A stretch of 64,000 bases of DNA, taken from NCBI GenBank assembly GCA_905221605.1, contig CAJNDS010001913.1:647064-711063 (forward strand). Direction: 5' to 3'. Under the pieces are notes generated by a model. The model saw nothing but the letters and a program-made list of their open reading frames with translations, ran no database searches and was not told where the DNA came from. The stretch is from Symbiodinium natans. Taxonomy: Eukaryota; Sar; Dinophyceae; Suessiales; Symbiodiniaceae. Position 1 is the stretch's first letter, and each line of letters starts with the position of its first letter. The position numbers and the translations under genes are program-made. Positions 9,215 to 18,275 of this stretch are shown piece by piece.

Positions 9215-9680
9215 CGGGGCCTGTTTGGAGGGCGTTGGGGGGTTTTAGAGGATCTTGTGAGGGCTTTTGGGTTAGGGCTTGGGGGGTTTACGAGACGGGC
9301 TTGCTTTTGTTCCAGCTTTGTGGGCGTCAGCATGTTCTTGTGAGGGGTTCGGGGTTTAGAGGGTCTATCATGTGGTTTGGGGCTTCGGTATGTACCCGTT
9401 AGGAGTGGCGTACATGCCCCCTGGCATGTTGGCTGCAGGGCATTCATGCTTAGGTTCCTGGCTTTTTGCAACGTAAAGTGTGGTTCCCGATTACCCTTCT
9501 TATCATGGACCCAAAAAGGAACCGCCTCGCCCCCTGTGGTCTTAGGTATGCTAACCCCATGGCCCTATAGGGTGCGGGTTTCAGGGCTTAGGGCTTAGAT
9601 GGCCACGGAAATTGTAGAAACCCTAAACCCTAAACCCTAAACCCTAAACCGTAGAGCCTTTAGGGTTAAGTTTAAAGCGA
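9215..9680. other. Unrecognised sequence with a C-strand tract
   Basis: Open frames on both strands at 9,190-9,598 have no recognisable product. A short CCCTAAA tract at 9,620-9,650 is bordered by GTAGA on both sides (9,618 and 9,651 area), a possible 5-bp duplication. Confidence 0.35.
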
Positions 9681-9794
9681 GGTATAGATGTCCAGAACGT
9701 GGAGGTGACACTGGACCCCGAGGTCGGCCCACAAGGGGTGGTGGGAGTTGCGCGTTGCAAGACTGAAGTGCAAGCACCAATGTGTGCCTCATGA
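9681..9794 (+). other. Possible exon island
   Basis: After AAAGCGAG, a + frame of 37 codons (includes IDVQNVEVTLDPEVGPQGVV) ends at TGA 9,792-9,794. Alternating acidic and hydrophobic residues look like a beta-rich protein. No family is assigned. 9,795-10,212 has nothing further that can be supported. Confidence 0.35.
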
Positions 9795-10212
9795 ACCCAA
9801 ACCCTACTTTTTCGTGGCTTCAGAGTAGTAGCTACCAACAAAGGGTGGGCTTTGGGTTCTGAAGGTGGGGTTTAGGTATCCATGTACTCAGCTTGTACAT
9901 GCTCGGAGCACATGTCGAAAGGGACTACGCAGTAGCTACTTTCGTGCTCAAGTTGTTGCACGAAGGCACCTGGACGAATGGGTAGCTTTGATGCAGTGCT
10001 GCTGCAACTCATACCTGGGTTTTGGAATACTATACTTTTATACATTTTTAGGGTTCGGGGTTCCTATTCTAGCTACTTATGCCTAAAAAGTACATGCTTT
10101 TTCCAGGGTCTAACTCCAAAGTAGGGATACCTTCCTCATTAGCTGATGTGTAAGCCGCTACCAGCTGCCCCCGAGTGCCAACGGTCTCACCCATAGCTGC
10201 ATATCCAAAGAT

Positions 10213-10255
10213 AGGGTTTAGGGTTTAGGGTTTAGGGGACAGAGAGAGAGAGAGG

Positions 10256-10289
<34 letters not shown>

Positions 10290-10338
10290 GAGAGAGAGAG
10301 AGATAGCGAGAGTGAGAGAGAGAGAGAGAGACAGAGAG
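10213..10338. repeat. TTTAGGG units followed by GA microsatellite
   Basis: Three heptamers at 10,213-10,235 are followed by about 100 bp of GAGA with occasional GCGA/GATA interruptions. Confidence 0.9.
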
Positions 10339-10373
10339 CGATTAGGGCCTTGGCAATGTATTGCTAGGGCGTT

Positions 10374-10625
10374 GCCATGATTCCATGGCGCAGCTGGTCT
10401 GCTTTGCGTGGAAATTCATGCGTGCTTGGGGGATTCATGTGTGCTGACGGCCCAAATCTACCCATACTGTAGAACTTTGGGCGTTTAGGGTTTAGGGTTT
10501 AGGGTTTAGGGTTTAGGGTTTAGGGTTTAGGGTTTAGGGTTTGGGGTCGACTTTTTTGCCTATCTTCGAATTTGAGGAGGAGAAAGAGAAGAGCTTCGCA
10601 CCAGGCTCCGGCAGGGGGGTCCAAG
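10374..10625 (+). other. Two possible exon islands separated by a TTTAGGG tract
   Basis: Island one (10,374-10,472) reads MIPWRSWSALRGNSC and onward to a TAG. Island two (10,556-10,625) reads a charged segment (LPIFEFEEEKEKSFAPGSG). Between them lies a TTTAGGG tract at 10,484-10,546. Neither is recognised. Confidence 0.3.
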
Positions 10626-10658
10626 TGAGGGGTCGACCCCTCTTTGCAACGTCAACTA

Positions 10659-10839
10659 AAATCAGTGTTCGGGATCCTTTTTTCTTCCTAGGGGAACAGG
10701 GATTAAGTCAAATCTAGATGAGCAGAACATGAACCCAGAGGGTCCATGTGTAGTACTGTTATGGAATTAGGTACCCCCAAACCCTATTTAGTATGGTTTT
10801 TTGGGTACCTAATTCCATAATAGTACTACACATGGACCC
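10659..10839. mobile_element. GGATCC repeat (deleted copy) and family A foldback element
   Basis: 10,659-10,707 matches 7,204-7,310 minus 58 bp. Family A copy two occupies 10,734-10,839, with arms starting CCCAGAGGGTCCATG and ending CATGGACCC and the loop inverted relative to the 8.0-kb copy. AACATG occurs just outside on both sides (10,726 and 10,840), but 2 bp off the left arm, so a duplication is uncertain. Confidence 0.7.
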
Positions 10840-11626
10840 AACATGCTCATTCTAATGAAAATCTAACAGGCCCCTGCCCTATATTAAGCCCTGAGCCTAA
10901 AACACCTACAACCTTACCTTAACAGCCCAGAAGCGACGGGTTTTGGAGGTCATGATTGGTTCTTGGGTTCTGAGAACACCAACAAAAAAACAGGCTGTGC
11001 TTTCTTGAGGTAGACCTTAAATTCAGGTTTGTGTGTTTTTTGCTTCTTCGTGTATAAGCAGAGGTCTCCCAGGCGAGTCGGATATTCGAGCATGCTGAAA
11101 GTCAACCCAGAATGCCCACGCTTCTAATCTGTTCCTTCACTGTCTGCATCCTAGCCCTAAACCCCTACACCCCACACCCAAAGCCCTCCCTAAACCTCAA
11201 GCCCCAAACCCTAAACCCAACACCCAAACCCTGTCCCCCCACAATCCCCAAGCCCTAATCCGTAAAAGCGTGGTGGGGGTAACCCTTTGCTTTAAACTCT
11301 AAACCCTAAAGCCGAAACCCTAAACCCTATTCCTTAAAAAGGCCTATAAACCCTAAACCCTAAATCCCTAGACCTTAAACCCTAAACCATCCTATCCCAA
11401 GGTCTAAACCTGAAACCCGAGACCCCAAACCTCAAACCCAACACCCAAAGCAAAAAACACTTAGCCGCAATCCCCTAAATTGGCCTCTAATCCTCGAATG
11501 CAGAGCGAAAAGCCCAAAGCCCCAAACCTCTCAAAACGAATAACAAAGCCATGAAGGGGTCCTGGCCCCTAAAACTGCCTGAAACCTAAACCCTAAACCC
11601 GAAACCCTAAACACTAACCCAAACAG
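10840..11626. repeat. Degenerate C-strand heptamer DNA
   Basis: 11,150-11,620 is almost entirely decayed CCCTAAA (CCCAAAC, CCCCAAG and similar). 10,880-11,130 is unique AT-balanced sequence in which no gene is recognised. Confidence 0.6.
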
Positions 11627-11701
11627 CCCTTGCTGGATCCAGGCGCCGGCGTGGGTGCGCTGGGCCTGTCCATAGTCGGGCTTTGGCTGTCACAATTCTA
11701 A
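11627..11701 (+). other. Possible exon island, hydrophobic
   Basis: The + frame encodes a hydrophobic stretch (GVGALGLSIVGLWLSQF) ending at TAA 11,699-11,701, which could be a C-terminal membrane helix. It is followed by a TTTAGGG tract at 11,735-11,815. Weak evidence. Confidence 0.3.
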
Positions 11702-11828
11702 GGTGCAGCGGTGCCGGCCAAAACACATTTTGGGTTTAGGGTTTAGGGTTTAGGGTTTAGGGTTTAGGGTTTAGGGTTTAGGGGCTAGGGGTTAGGGGTT
11801 AGGGGTTAGGGGTTATAGAAAGTAGGAC

Positions 11829-12029
11829 TTGTGGGTTAGGGTGCGGAAGAACGGGCACAGATTTTTTGGCCGGTGGAACTCCCGCACCTTGGTCACGGAG
11901 GTACCAGCACAGGCTGGCTGCCCCCTGTCCCCCTTCGCGCCGTCGGCGGTGAGAAACAAAGATTCTTTCCGTGCAGCCCCCCTTCCAAATCCCAAAGGAG
12001 AAGAAGCTCTGTGGGAACCCCAAACCTAA
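11829..12029 (+). other. Possible exon island, 65 codons
   Basis: This is one of the longest complex-composition frames in the mosaic (includes RKNGHRFFGRWNSRTLVTE and NKDSFRAAPLPNPKGEEAL). It begins right after a GGGGTTA variant tract and ends TAA at 12,027-12,029. No domain is recognised. The complementary strand is also open for 60-74 codons, which lowers confidence. Confidence 0.35.
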
Positions 12030-12435
12030 ACAACTTCAGGGTTTAGTAGTCTAAGGTTTAATGTAGGTGGCGGGTGTAGGGTTGGGATTAAGGTTGAGTT
12101 CGAAGCAACTAACCCAGAAATATCGTAGATTTACACTTCCTCTCCTCCTTTTGACCCGAACCCTGAACCCTGAACCATCAACCCAAAACCGTCAATCCTA
12201 CACCCTCGCCCCTGAAGCCGAAACCCTAAACCCTCAACCCCAATCCCCAAACCCGCAAGACCCTCAAAATACTCCACCCTCAAAATACTCCACTGCGGCA
12301 GTGAGGCCATTTTTGTTCAGGCCCTAAACCCTAAACCCTTAACCCTTAACCCTTCACCCTTGACCCTCGACCCTTGACCCTGAACCCGAAACAAGGATGT
12401 TGGGCGGGGGAGGGGAGGGGAGTCCTGGCAAGCCC
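12030..12435. repeat. Degenerate CCCTAAA DNA
   Basis: Apart from an open stretch at 12,085-12,160, this is decayed C-strand heptamer sequence (CCCTGAA, CCCTTGA, CCCTTAA). No gene is supported. Confidence 0.6.
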
Positions 12436-12540
12436 TACTTAGAGGTTCAGGCTACTTCGTAACTCATGCTAAGTGTAGTGTTATAACCCACATATAAGCC
12501 CCTTAAGTACCCTAGTGAGGTTAGAATTGGGCCATAAGTA
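12436..12540. mobile_element. Family B foldback element joined to a telomeric tract
   Basis: It starts TACTTAGAGGTTCAGGC, follows the complete copy through ACCCACATATAAGCCCC, then stops at ATAAGTACCC, where CCCTAAA repeats begin. The distal inverted repeat is missing. Confidence 0.6.
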
Positions 12541-12712
12541 CCCTAAACCCTCAACCCTAAACCCCAAACCTTAAACCCTAAACCCTAAACCCCAAACCTT
12601 AAACCCTAAACCCAACAGAGCCAGAATGAGAATGTTTGGCCCTGAAAGAGCTACAACGAGGGAATGAGTACCGAAAACTAATCCCTTAGAAGGTGTATAT
12701 ATATATACACAG

Positions 12713-12756
<44 letters not shown>

Positions 12757-12776
12757 CGAGAGAGAGAGAGAGAGAG
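12541..12776. repeat. CCCTAAA tract, TA and GA microsatellites
   Basis: C-strand variants occupy 12,541-12,615 and TATATA/GAGAGA repeats 12,697-12,776. Confidence 0.85.
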
Positions 12777-13110
12777 TGCCTCTCGTTGCCCAGCTACGAA
12801 CCAGTAGGTAAAATGCTTTGCAATGGGGTCTTGGTGCAGGTACCCCCTTTTTCGAGTTCTCCGTTTTGGTTCTTGAGGGTCCAGGGTGTACCCAACACAC
12901 CACAAAGCCCCAAACCCTAAACCAACCTCAACCCCCAAACCCCTAAACCTCAATCCCCAAACCCTAAACTCCAAACCCCCACTCTACCCTAATCCCTACA
13001 CCCTACCCTACACCCCTTAGCCTCAGGTTCAACACCTGGGGGAGCTGCCATCGCCCGTGGCGCTTCAGGACCTTCCTTTCGGCCGGACGTTCGGCGTAAA
13101 GAGAGCTTAG
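12777..13110 (+). other. Two possible exon islands
   Basis: Island one (12,777-12,895) reads LPSYEPVGKMLCNGVLVQ onward. Island two (13,030-13,110) reads HLGELPSPVALQDLPFGRTF and ends TAG. They are separated by decayed CCCTAAA sequence (12,905-13,020). Island two is faintly reminiscent of the LP..LQ.L.FG phase of FNIP repeats, too short to assign. Confidence 0.3.
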
Positions 13111-13754
13111 ATTTCCATTCGATCCATGGGGTTCAGGGTTCTTAAACCCTAAACCCTAAACAATAAATCATAAACCCTAAACCCTAAACCGCTGTAGGGT
13201 TTTGTTGGGGTTTTAGGGGTTTTAGGGTTTTCAGGGTTTTTAGGGGTCAGCTTGTTTCGGGTTTTTGTGTTTAGGGTTTGGGTTGTATAGGGTTTACAGG
13301 GTTTGTAGGGTTCACAGGTTTTACAGGCTTCTGAGGCTTACAAGGTCAAGTTGCAGAGGGATCATGGGGTTTATCGTGCTTATGGTGGGCATGGGGTTTA
13401 TAGGGTTTACAGGGTTTAGGGTGCATGGTATAAGTACAAAAAGAGATCCCCTTGATCATAGGGTCTAGAATGAATGTGTGCCATGCGTGTTGTGTGTGTG
13501 TGTGTTTCCCTGTTTGAGGTCTCAGTGAAGAAGTTTATTGAGGTTTATACCCTAAACCCTAAACCCTAAGCCCTAAACCCTAAACCCTAAACCCCTAGAG
13601 ACCCCCGACTCCAACAGCCCCTCGCAACCCTAAGCCTGACCCAGCCTCAAGATGGAGCCCCTTGCCGGTTCGGCTTAGGTTTCAGGGTTCAGTGTTCAGG
13701 GTTTAGGGTTTAGGGTTCAGGGCTTAGGGTTTCGGGTTTCTTCGTAGGGAGGGA
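13111..13754. repeat. Heptamer-variant DNA and TG microsatellite
   Basis: It contains GGGTTTTAGGG/GGGTTTACAG variants (13,190-13,430), a TG repeat (13,489-13,505), a CCCTAAA tract (13,550-13,592) and a G-strand tract (13,685-13,740). The GFxGF-type open frame at 13,265-13,468 is repeat-derived. A proline-rich open island lies at 13,605-13,680. Confidence 0.65.
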
Positions 13755-13912
13755 CTTACAAGTTTACAAGGGAGGGGCCCGCCCTAGATATAAGTAGAGT
13801 TAGAAGGACCCTGAATTTCAAATTGGGTTTTCAGGATCCGAGCATAGGTAAAAGTCCCTTATTAGCTGTAGTTAGTGCGGTGGCCCCCTCCTTGTAGGTA
13901 TTCTATATAGAG
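13755..13912. mobile_element. Family D foldback element
   Basis: The inverted ends are ACAAGGGAGGGGCC near 13,768 and GGCCCCCTCCTTGT near 13,893. Internal landmarks (GTTAGAAGGACC, central GGATCC, AAAAGTCCCTTA) are shared with 5,644-5,765 and 29,490-29,575. It is non-coding. Confidence 0.55.
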
Positions 13913-14453
13913 CCCCATACACGGGTTTACAGAGAGGATATATGGTACCTCATTCTCCCTTTCCCTACTAAGCGCCCGTAGGTTGAACGCCTATTCCTGG
14001 CAACTAAAGCCGAGGCGGCTCCACCCTCTATCCCAAACCCCACACCTTGGCAGCCCCAAGTACTCCGTCAAGCCTAAACCCTAGAAAAAAGTAACCTAAA
14101 TAACCCTAAACCCTAAACCCTAAACCCTAAACCCTAAACCCTAAACCCTAAACCCTAAACCCTAAACCCTGAACCCTGAACCCTAAACCCTAAACCCTAA
14201 ACCCTAAACCCTAAACCCTAAACCCTATCCGTCACCTTATCAAACCAAAATCCTAAAGGCCCGCACTCAACAAATCTTACATTCGACAGCCTCGACTCAA
14301 GCAGGCCCGAAGACCTAAACCCCTCAACCCGACATCCTGCATCCTACAGAATCAACTCAAGCAAGCCCTAAACCGCATACCCTAAACCCTAAACCCTAAA
14401 CCTTAAACCCTAAACCCTAAACCCTAAACCCCAAACCCTAAACCCTCAACCCC
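13913..14453. repeat. CCCTAAA tracts and unrecognised sequence
   Basis: Almost perfect C-strand heptamers at 14,104-14,228 and degenerate ones at 14,280-14,450. 13,913-14,100 is unique and unrecognised; its beginning (TATAGAGCCCCATA, GGTACCTCATTC) resembles pieces at 23,680-23,720 and 28,305-28,345. Confidence 0.75.
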
Positions 14454-14538
14454 GGCCATCCGGAGGATCAAAAAGCCGCCGTTGTCTGGCTGGGGCCTTT
14501 TGCTGCACCTCCTGGTAGGAGGGTAAAAGGGGGCTTAG
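14454..14538 (+). other. Possible exon island
   Basis: Between heptamer tracts the + frame reads GHPEDQKAAVVWLGPFAA and onward, ending near GTTTAGGG-like sequence. Unrecognised. Confidence 0.3.
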
Positions 14539-15023
14539 GGGGTTCAGGGCTTAGGGTTCAGGGTTTTTGGGGTTTAGGGTGTAGGTTTGGAGTGGGTTTG
14601 GAGCTCTAAGGGTTTCGGGTGTAGGGGCCTCAGGGTTGTTAGGCTTTCGGGGCTAGGGTTTTGGGAGGGCTTTAGGGGCTTGAGGGATTCGGGGGAACAG
14701 CCTTGGGGAGATTCGGGTTTTGGGTGGCTTTGGGATTTTAGGGTTTTAGGGGTTTAGAGGCTTTAGGGGTTTCAGGGCTTAGGGCTGTGTTTCGGCGTTT
14801 GAAGGGTTAAGAGTTCAGGCTGGGGCTCGGGCTCTTGCCTCGGGAAGTAGGGTGAGTAGGGCTTCAGTGTTTCTAGTGTGTGTGTGTGTGTGTTTTGCCC
14901 CTGCCCTTGCTGTGACGCTGCAAACTAAGAACTGAAAACGCAGGTATACTATGTCAACAGCAAAGACAGGTATACATGTGAACTCATACATACGCATACA
15001 TATATATATATATATATATATGT

Positions 15024-15054
<31 letters not shown>

Positions 15055-15118
15055 GCTATATCAATATATATATATATATATACACGTACATACACCGTGT
15101 ACATATGTATATAAACAG
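14539..15118. repeat. Degenerate G-strand DNA, TG and TA microsatellites
   Basis: 14,540-14,815 is decayed GGGTTTAG. A TG run lies at 14,876-14,892 and TATA repeats at 14,998-15,118. No gene is supported. Confidence 0.8.
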
Positions 15119-15157
15119 GTTATACATTCCCCTGCATCCCTCCTTTGTCCTTTCAAG

Positions 15158-15238
15158 AGGCGCGTGCACTACCTGAGCGACAACCCCGAGATGGACGGGG
15201 CTTGGCGGTACGTGGCCCGGGAGCTTGGCGAGTCTTTT
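15158..15238 (+). other. Likely exon with good acceptor
   Basis: A long pyrimidine-rich tract ending TTTCAAG precedes a 27-codon frame with globular composition (includes VHYLSDNPEMDGAWRYVARE). The next bases are GTTTAGGGTTTAGGG, so a telomeric tract would supply the donor GT. The family is not recognised; it may be an upstream exon of the PPR gene that follows. Confidence 0.45.
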
Positions 15239-15460
15239 GTTTAGGGTTTAGGGTTTAGGGTTTAGGGTTTAGGGTTTAGGTTTAGGGTTTAGGGTTTAGG
15301 GTTTAGGGTTTGGGCTTTGGGCTTTGGGGTTTGGTGTTTGGTTTTTGGGCTTTGGTGTTTGGGCTTTGGGCTTTGGGCTTTGTGCTTTGGGTTTTGGGCT
15401 TTTCTGCTTTGGGCTTTGGTTCTTGGTTTTTGGGGTTTGGGGTTTGGGGGGCAGTTTGAA
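15239..15460. repeat. TTTAGGG tract grading into GGGCTTTGG variants
   Basis: Perfect heptamers (15,239-15,308) grade into TTTGGGC/TTTGGTG variants (to about 15,440). Variants lacking TAG are stop-free, which extends spurious frames on both strands into the flanking exon. Confidence 0.9.
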
Positions 15461-15502
15461 GTTTGGGGTGGAAGCCCAGTTGCATTGTTTTTGGGACTTG
15501 GG

Positions 15503-15757
15503 AAGGCAAAGTTCCACATTCCCCTGGCAATCGGCGCCGAAGACTATGCGGAAGACGTTTCCTTGCAAGACCGAGGTTTGATCAAGGACATGCATATTGC
15601 TATAGACCACAATGACTGGAGCTCCGTCAGACGCGCATTTGATTCGTCCAGCAAGGCGTGCGCTCCTGTGTTTAACACGGCCATGGTAGCTGCTTTGAAG
15701 TGTGGGCAGTACAAGAAGGGTGTGGAGATCTTTCATCAGCTGGAGCAGGAAAGCACG
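15503..15757 (+). CDS. Pentatricopeptide repeat protein, exon segment A
   Basis: This segment encodes a PPR helix pair: DMHIAIDHNDWSSVRRAFD, then PVFNTAMVAALKCGQYKKG and VEIFHQLEQ. PPR proteins are organelle-targeted RNA-binding proteins and are abundant in dinoflagellates. The open frame extends further upstream only through the TTTGGGC variant repeat, so the real exon probably begins near 15,503 (GCAAAGTTCC after GGGAAG). The frame of the next PPR segment differs from this one, and about 20 residues of a 35-residue repeat appear to be missing between EIFHQLEQ and the next helix. A GTGAGG donor-like sequence lies at the join, but no acceptor at sensible distance is seen, so a deletion or frameshift is likelier than a normal intron. 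Confidence 0.65.
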
Positions 15758-15918
15758 GTGAGGTTACTCGCATCTGGGACGAGGTGCGCAAGAGTGCTCT
15801 TTGGCAGGACGACGAAAGCGCTTGCTCTATCATGTGCGCTATGCTACACGCAGTGTCTGAGCAAGGCAATGTTCGACAAGCTGCAGAGCTTCTTGAGATG
15901 ATGGAAGGAAGAGGCAAG
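15758..15918 (+). CDS. Pentatricopeptide repeat protein, exon segment B
   Basis: In a different frame from segment A, this encodes VTRIWDEVRKSALW, SACSIMCAMLHAVSEQGN and RQAAELLEMMEGRGK, the two helices of another PPR unit. It ends on a codon boundary at 15,918, followed by GTGTTG (donor) and then a CCCTAAA tract. Splicing to segment C at 16,023 keeps phase 0. The 35-residue register would be about nine residues short across that junction, so a 27-nt microexon or a deletion at the repeat is possible. Confidence 0.7.
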
Positions 15919-16022
15919 GTGTTGAACTTGCTTGATTGGAACCCTAAACCCTAAACCCTAAACCCTAAACCCTAAACCCTAAACCCTAAACCCTAAACCC
16001 TAAACCCTAAACCCTAAACCAG
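15919..16022 (+). other. Putative intron composed mainly of a telomeric tract
   Basis: The 104-bp interval starts GTGTTG, contains an almost uninterrupted CCCTAAA tract (15,942-16,019) and ends CCAG. Both neighbours encode PPR helices in compatible phase (phase 0). CTAAAC units resemble branch-point consensus. In every frame the tract contains a stop, so the gene can be expressed through it only by splicing. Confidence 0.6.
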
Positions 16023-16331
16023 GCCCTGCATGCTTGCATGCTCGCCGGCGCGCCAAACGCGGCTGAGTATCTGTTTAGGGAAATGACGTTCAGAGGTGTC
16101 GAGCCACAAGTCACTACGTTTTGCCACATCGTCGGTGCCTACTCCGGCAAGCCTATAGAGCAGCTCACGCCATGGCTCGAACAATTGAAGACCCACAACC
16201 TGCAGCCGACCTCAGTATTTCTTGAATATTACATTTGTTCACTGTTTGGTCGTCGTGTGAAAGAGCAGTTGCATATCGGCTCCATCGGGCAGGCAAAAGA
16301 AGTTCCTGTCCAACTGTCCGGCTGCTCATAA
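16023..16331 (+). CDS. Pentatricopeptide repeat protein, exon segment C
   Basis: The frame opens right after CCAG with ALHACMLAGAPNAAEYLFRE, then RGVEPQVTTFCHIVGAYSG, then LTPWLEQLKTHNLQPTSVF: two successive PPR units with the usual 34-35 residue spacing. The stop is at 16,329-16,331, but the last 25 codons lose PPR character after LFGRR, where a GTGTGA could be a donor. Given the register breaks upstream, the whole locus may be a decayed or partially rearranged gene. Confidence 0.7.
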   Translation, partial: ALHACMLAGAPNAAEYLFREMTFRGVEPQVTTFCHIVGAYSGKPIEQLTPWLEQLKTHNLQPTSVFLEYYICSLFGRRVKEQLHIGSIGQAKEVPVQLSGCS

Positions 16332-16464
16332 AGCTGGGGCCTGGAGAATGCTGGAGGATGCTAGAAAGCGAGCCCTAGAGGGTTTGGGGTTTAGGGTCCT
16401 CTAGCCCCCAAAGCCCTAAACCCTAACCACCCTAAACACCTTACCCTAAACCCTAAACCTTGAT
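16332..16464. repeat. Degenerate heptamer DNA after the PPR gene
   Basis: Short GGGTTTAG and CCCTAAAC units with a few unique bases; nothing else is seen. Confidence 0.6.
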
Positions 16465-16728
16465 GTCGATATTCCACTCTGCGTTGCTCAGTGATGTAGC
16501 CGCGCACGGCTGAACCAACGTGGGATCTCGAGCCTCTTCGACGCTGCTTCACATCGGCAGCAATAACTGCCGAAAAGGGTTCAGGGTTCAGGGTTTAGGG
16601 TTTAGGGTTTAGGGTTTAGGGTTTAGGATTTAGGGTTTAAGTCTCGCCGACAGAGACATTCATTCTCCGGAGATCGAGCGGTGCAAATGTGTCAATTTAG
16701 GACCTTTGCCAGTAGGCTTAGGGTGAAG
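16465..16728 (+). other. Two possible exon islands
   Basis: Island one (16,465-16,575) reads MSIFHSALLSDVAAHG to a stop, or another frame past it. Island two (16,644-16,725) reads LADRDIHSPEIERCKCVNLG. A TTTAGGG tract at 16,585-16,640 separates them. No family is recognised. Confidence 0.3.
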
Positions 16729-16787
16729 TGCACTCCAAGACCTCTCTAAAGCGACTTGGCGAGGCTTGTTTTTCCTGCTAGGGGTAC

Positions 16788-16873
16788 CCTAAACCCTAAA
16801 CCCTAAACCCTAAACCCTAAACCCTAAACCCTAAACCCTAAACCCTAAACCCTAAACCCTAAACCCTAAACCC
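16788..16873. repeat. CCCTAAA tract
   Basis: Twelve perfect C-strand heptamers. Confidence 0.95.
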
Positions 16874-16879
16874 TTCTCT

Positions 16880-16983
16880 TTCTGGGGCTCCAGGTCTGTG
16901 GTCGTTTTTGTTCAGTGGTCCCCTGTCTCCCGGTTTTGTCACAAAAGGGCTCTGGACTTTGGATCCTGCTACTTGTACTTGGA
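16880..16983 (+). other. Possible exon island
   Basis: A 34-codon + frame (includes SVVVFVQWSPVSRFCHKRA and LDFGSCYLYLE) is bounded by a CCCTAAA tract on the left and a TTTAGGG tract (16,984-17,052) on the right, whose first bases give GAGG|GTTTAG. It is hydrophobic and complex in composition. Unrecognised. Confidence 0.35.
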
Positions 16984-17052
16984 GGGTTTAGGGTTTAGGG
17001 TTTAGGGTTTAGGGTTTAGGGTTTAGGGTTTAGGGTTTAGGGTTTAGGGTTC

Positions 17053-17738
17053 GAGCGCAGCCCAAAACCCTAGACCATCGAAGATCCCACCACCACCACC
17101 ACCACACCTAAACCCGGAAAACAAAAAACTAAAAAAGCCATCATCATCAACCCTGACCCTAAGGCTTTAATTCCCGCTTGACCTATGTGCCATGAAGGCT
17201 CCGTGAGCATGGTCTCACACAGTCTAGGGTTGTAGAAGTTTGGAGGTCTTGGGGCATTAGTAGCTTAGCTCAGATTTAGGGGGTTTTGGTTTAGGGTTTA
17301 GAGCTCAGGGTTCAAGGCTTAGTTCTTCAGGTGGTTGGGAGCAGGGCGCTCAGGGGGTGTCCGGGGTGTCAGGCTTTGGGGTTTAGAGTCTAGAAGGGGT
17401 CTACGGCTTTGGATGTTGATTTTTTGGAAGAGTGCAATTCCTTACTTGTCGGGCATGGTCTAGGGCTTGGGGTCTAAAGCCGTTTGGGCTTTCGGATTCA
17501 GGGCTTAACCTTAACCTTATTGCCTTTCCCCTAAGCCTCCCCTAAGGCTAAACCTTGCTTTTGTGACTGGGGCTGGGGGGGGGGGAGGGGTTTCAGGAAG
17601 CTTCATAAACAAACAGTATGCTCAGGCAAAGGTTTAGGGTTTGGGGTTTGGGGTTCAGGGTTTAGGGTTTAGGGTTTAACTCGTTTTCTTCACTAGTGTT
17701 TAGGGTTCAGAGTAGAGTATGAAGTACCCCCGAAGTGA
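17053..17738. repeat. Heptamer variants, CAC and CAT microsatellites
   Basis: CCA and CAT trinucleotide runs lie at 17,088-17,150, and decayed G-strand heptamers at 17,270-17,520 and 17,630-17,720. No gene is recognised. Confidence 0.6.
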
Positions 17739-18004
17739 TGTCTGCAGAACCAGTTAGTCTCTTGTTACAGTACCCAACCCGTGTTCCTGAAGTATGGGTG
17801 CGCGGATACACCCTATACCCTAAACCCTAAACCCTCAACCCTCAACCCTAAACCCTCAACCCTCAACCCTAAACCCTGAACCCTGAACCCTAAACCCTAA
17901 ACCCTAAACCCTAAACCGCCAGCGGCTTGCTCCAGAGGCCCGTTTCCTGCAGTTGCCCGAGAGCGCGCAGCCACCCTGCATGCCGGGAGCTCGTTTATGG
18001 TTGG
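17739..18004 (+). other. Two possible exon islands
   Basis: Island one (17,740-17,815) reads MSAEPVSLLLQYPTRVPEVW. Island two (17,918-17,998) reads LAPEARFLQLPESAQPPCMP after an AACCGCCAG acceptor. CCCTCAA/CCCTAAA variants (17,820-17,912) separate them. Unrecognised. Confidence 0.3.
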
Positions 18005-18170
18005 TTTAGGGTTTAGGGTTTTAGGGTTTTAGGGTTTTAGGGTTTAGGGTTTAGGGTTTTGGGGTTTAGGGTTAGGGTTTAGGGTTTAGGATTTAGGGTT
18101 TAGTAGCGTTTGGGGTTCGGGGTTTAGGGTTTAGGGTTTAGGGTGTACGGTTTACGGTTTAGGGTTTAAC
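18005..18170. repeat. TTTAGGG/TTTTAGGG tract
   Basis: G-strand repeats include several eight-base TTTTAGGG units. Confidence 0.9.
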
Positions 18171-18179
18171 GCCCTATAG

Positions 18180-18275
18180 GCTGAAGTCCAAGGAACTTTT
18201 GCGAGCCGAGTCGAAGTGCACGCAGCCATGGCCATCTCAATTTGCTGGCGCACGCACAAAACTAGCAAGTCGTAA
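18180..18275 (+). other. Possible exon island
   Basis: The + frame reads AEVQGTFASRVEVHAAMAIS onward to TAA at 18,273-18,275. The minus strand is open over the same stretch, so the strand is not certain. Confidence 0.25.

Noticed and set aside
15296-15530. Pro/Lys/Asn-rich minus frames (PKTKAQSPKPKH type)
   Set aside because: Translation of GGGCTTTGG variants, which lack in-frame stops.
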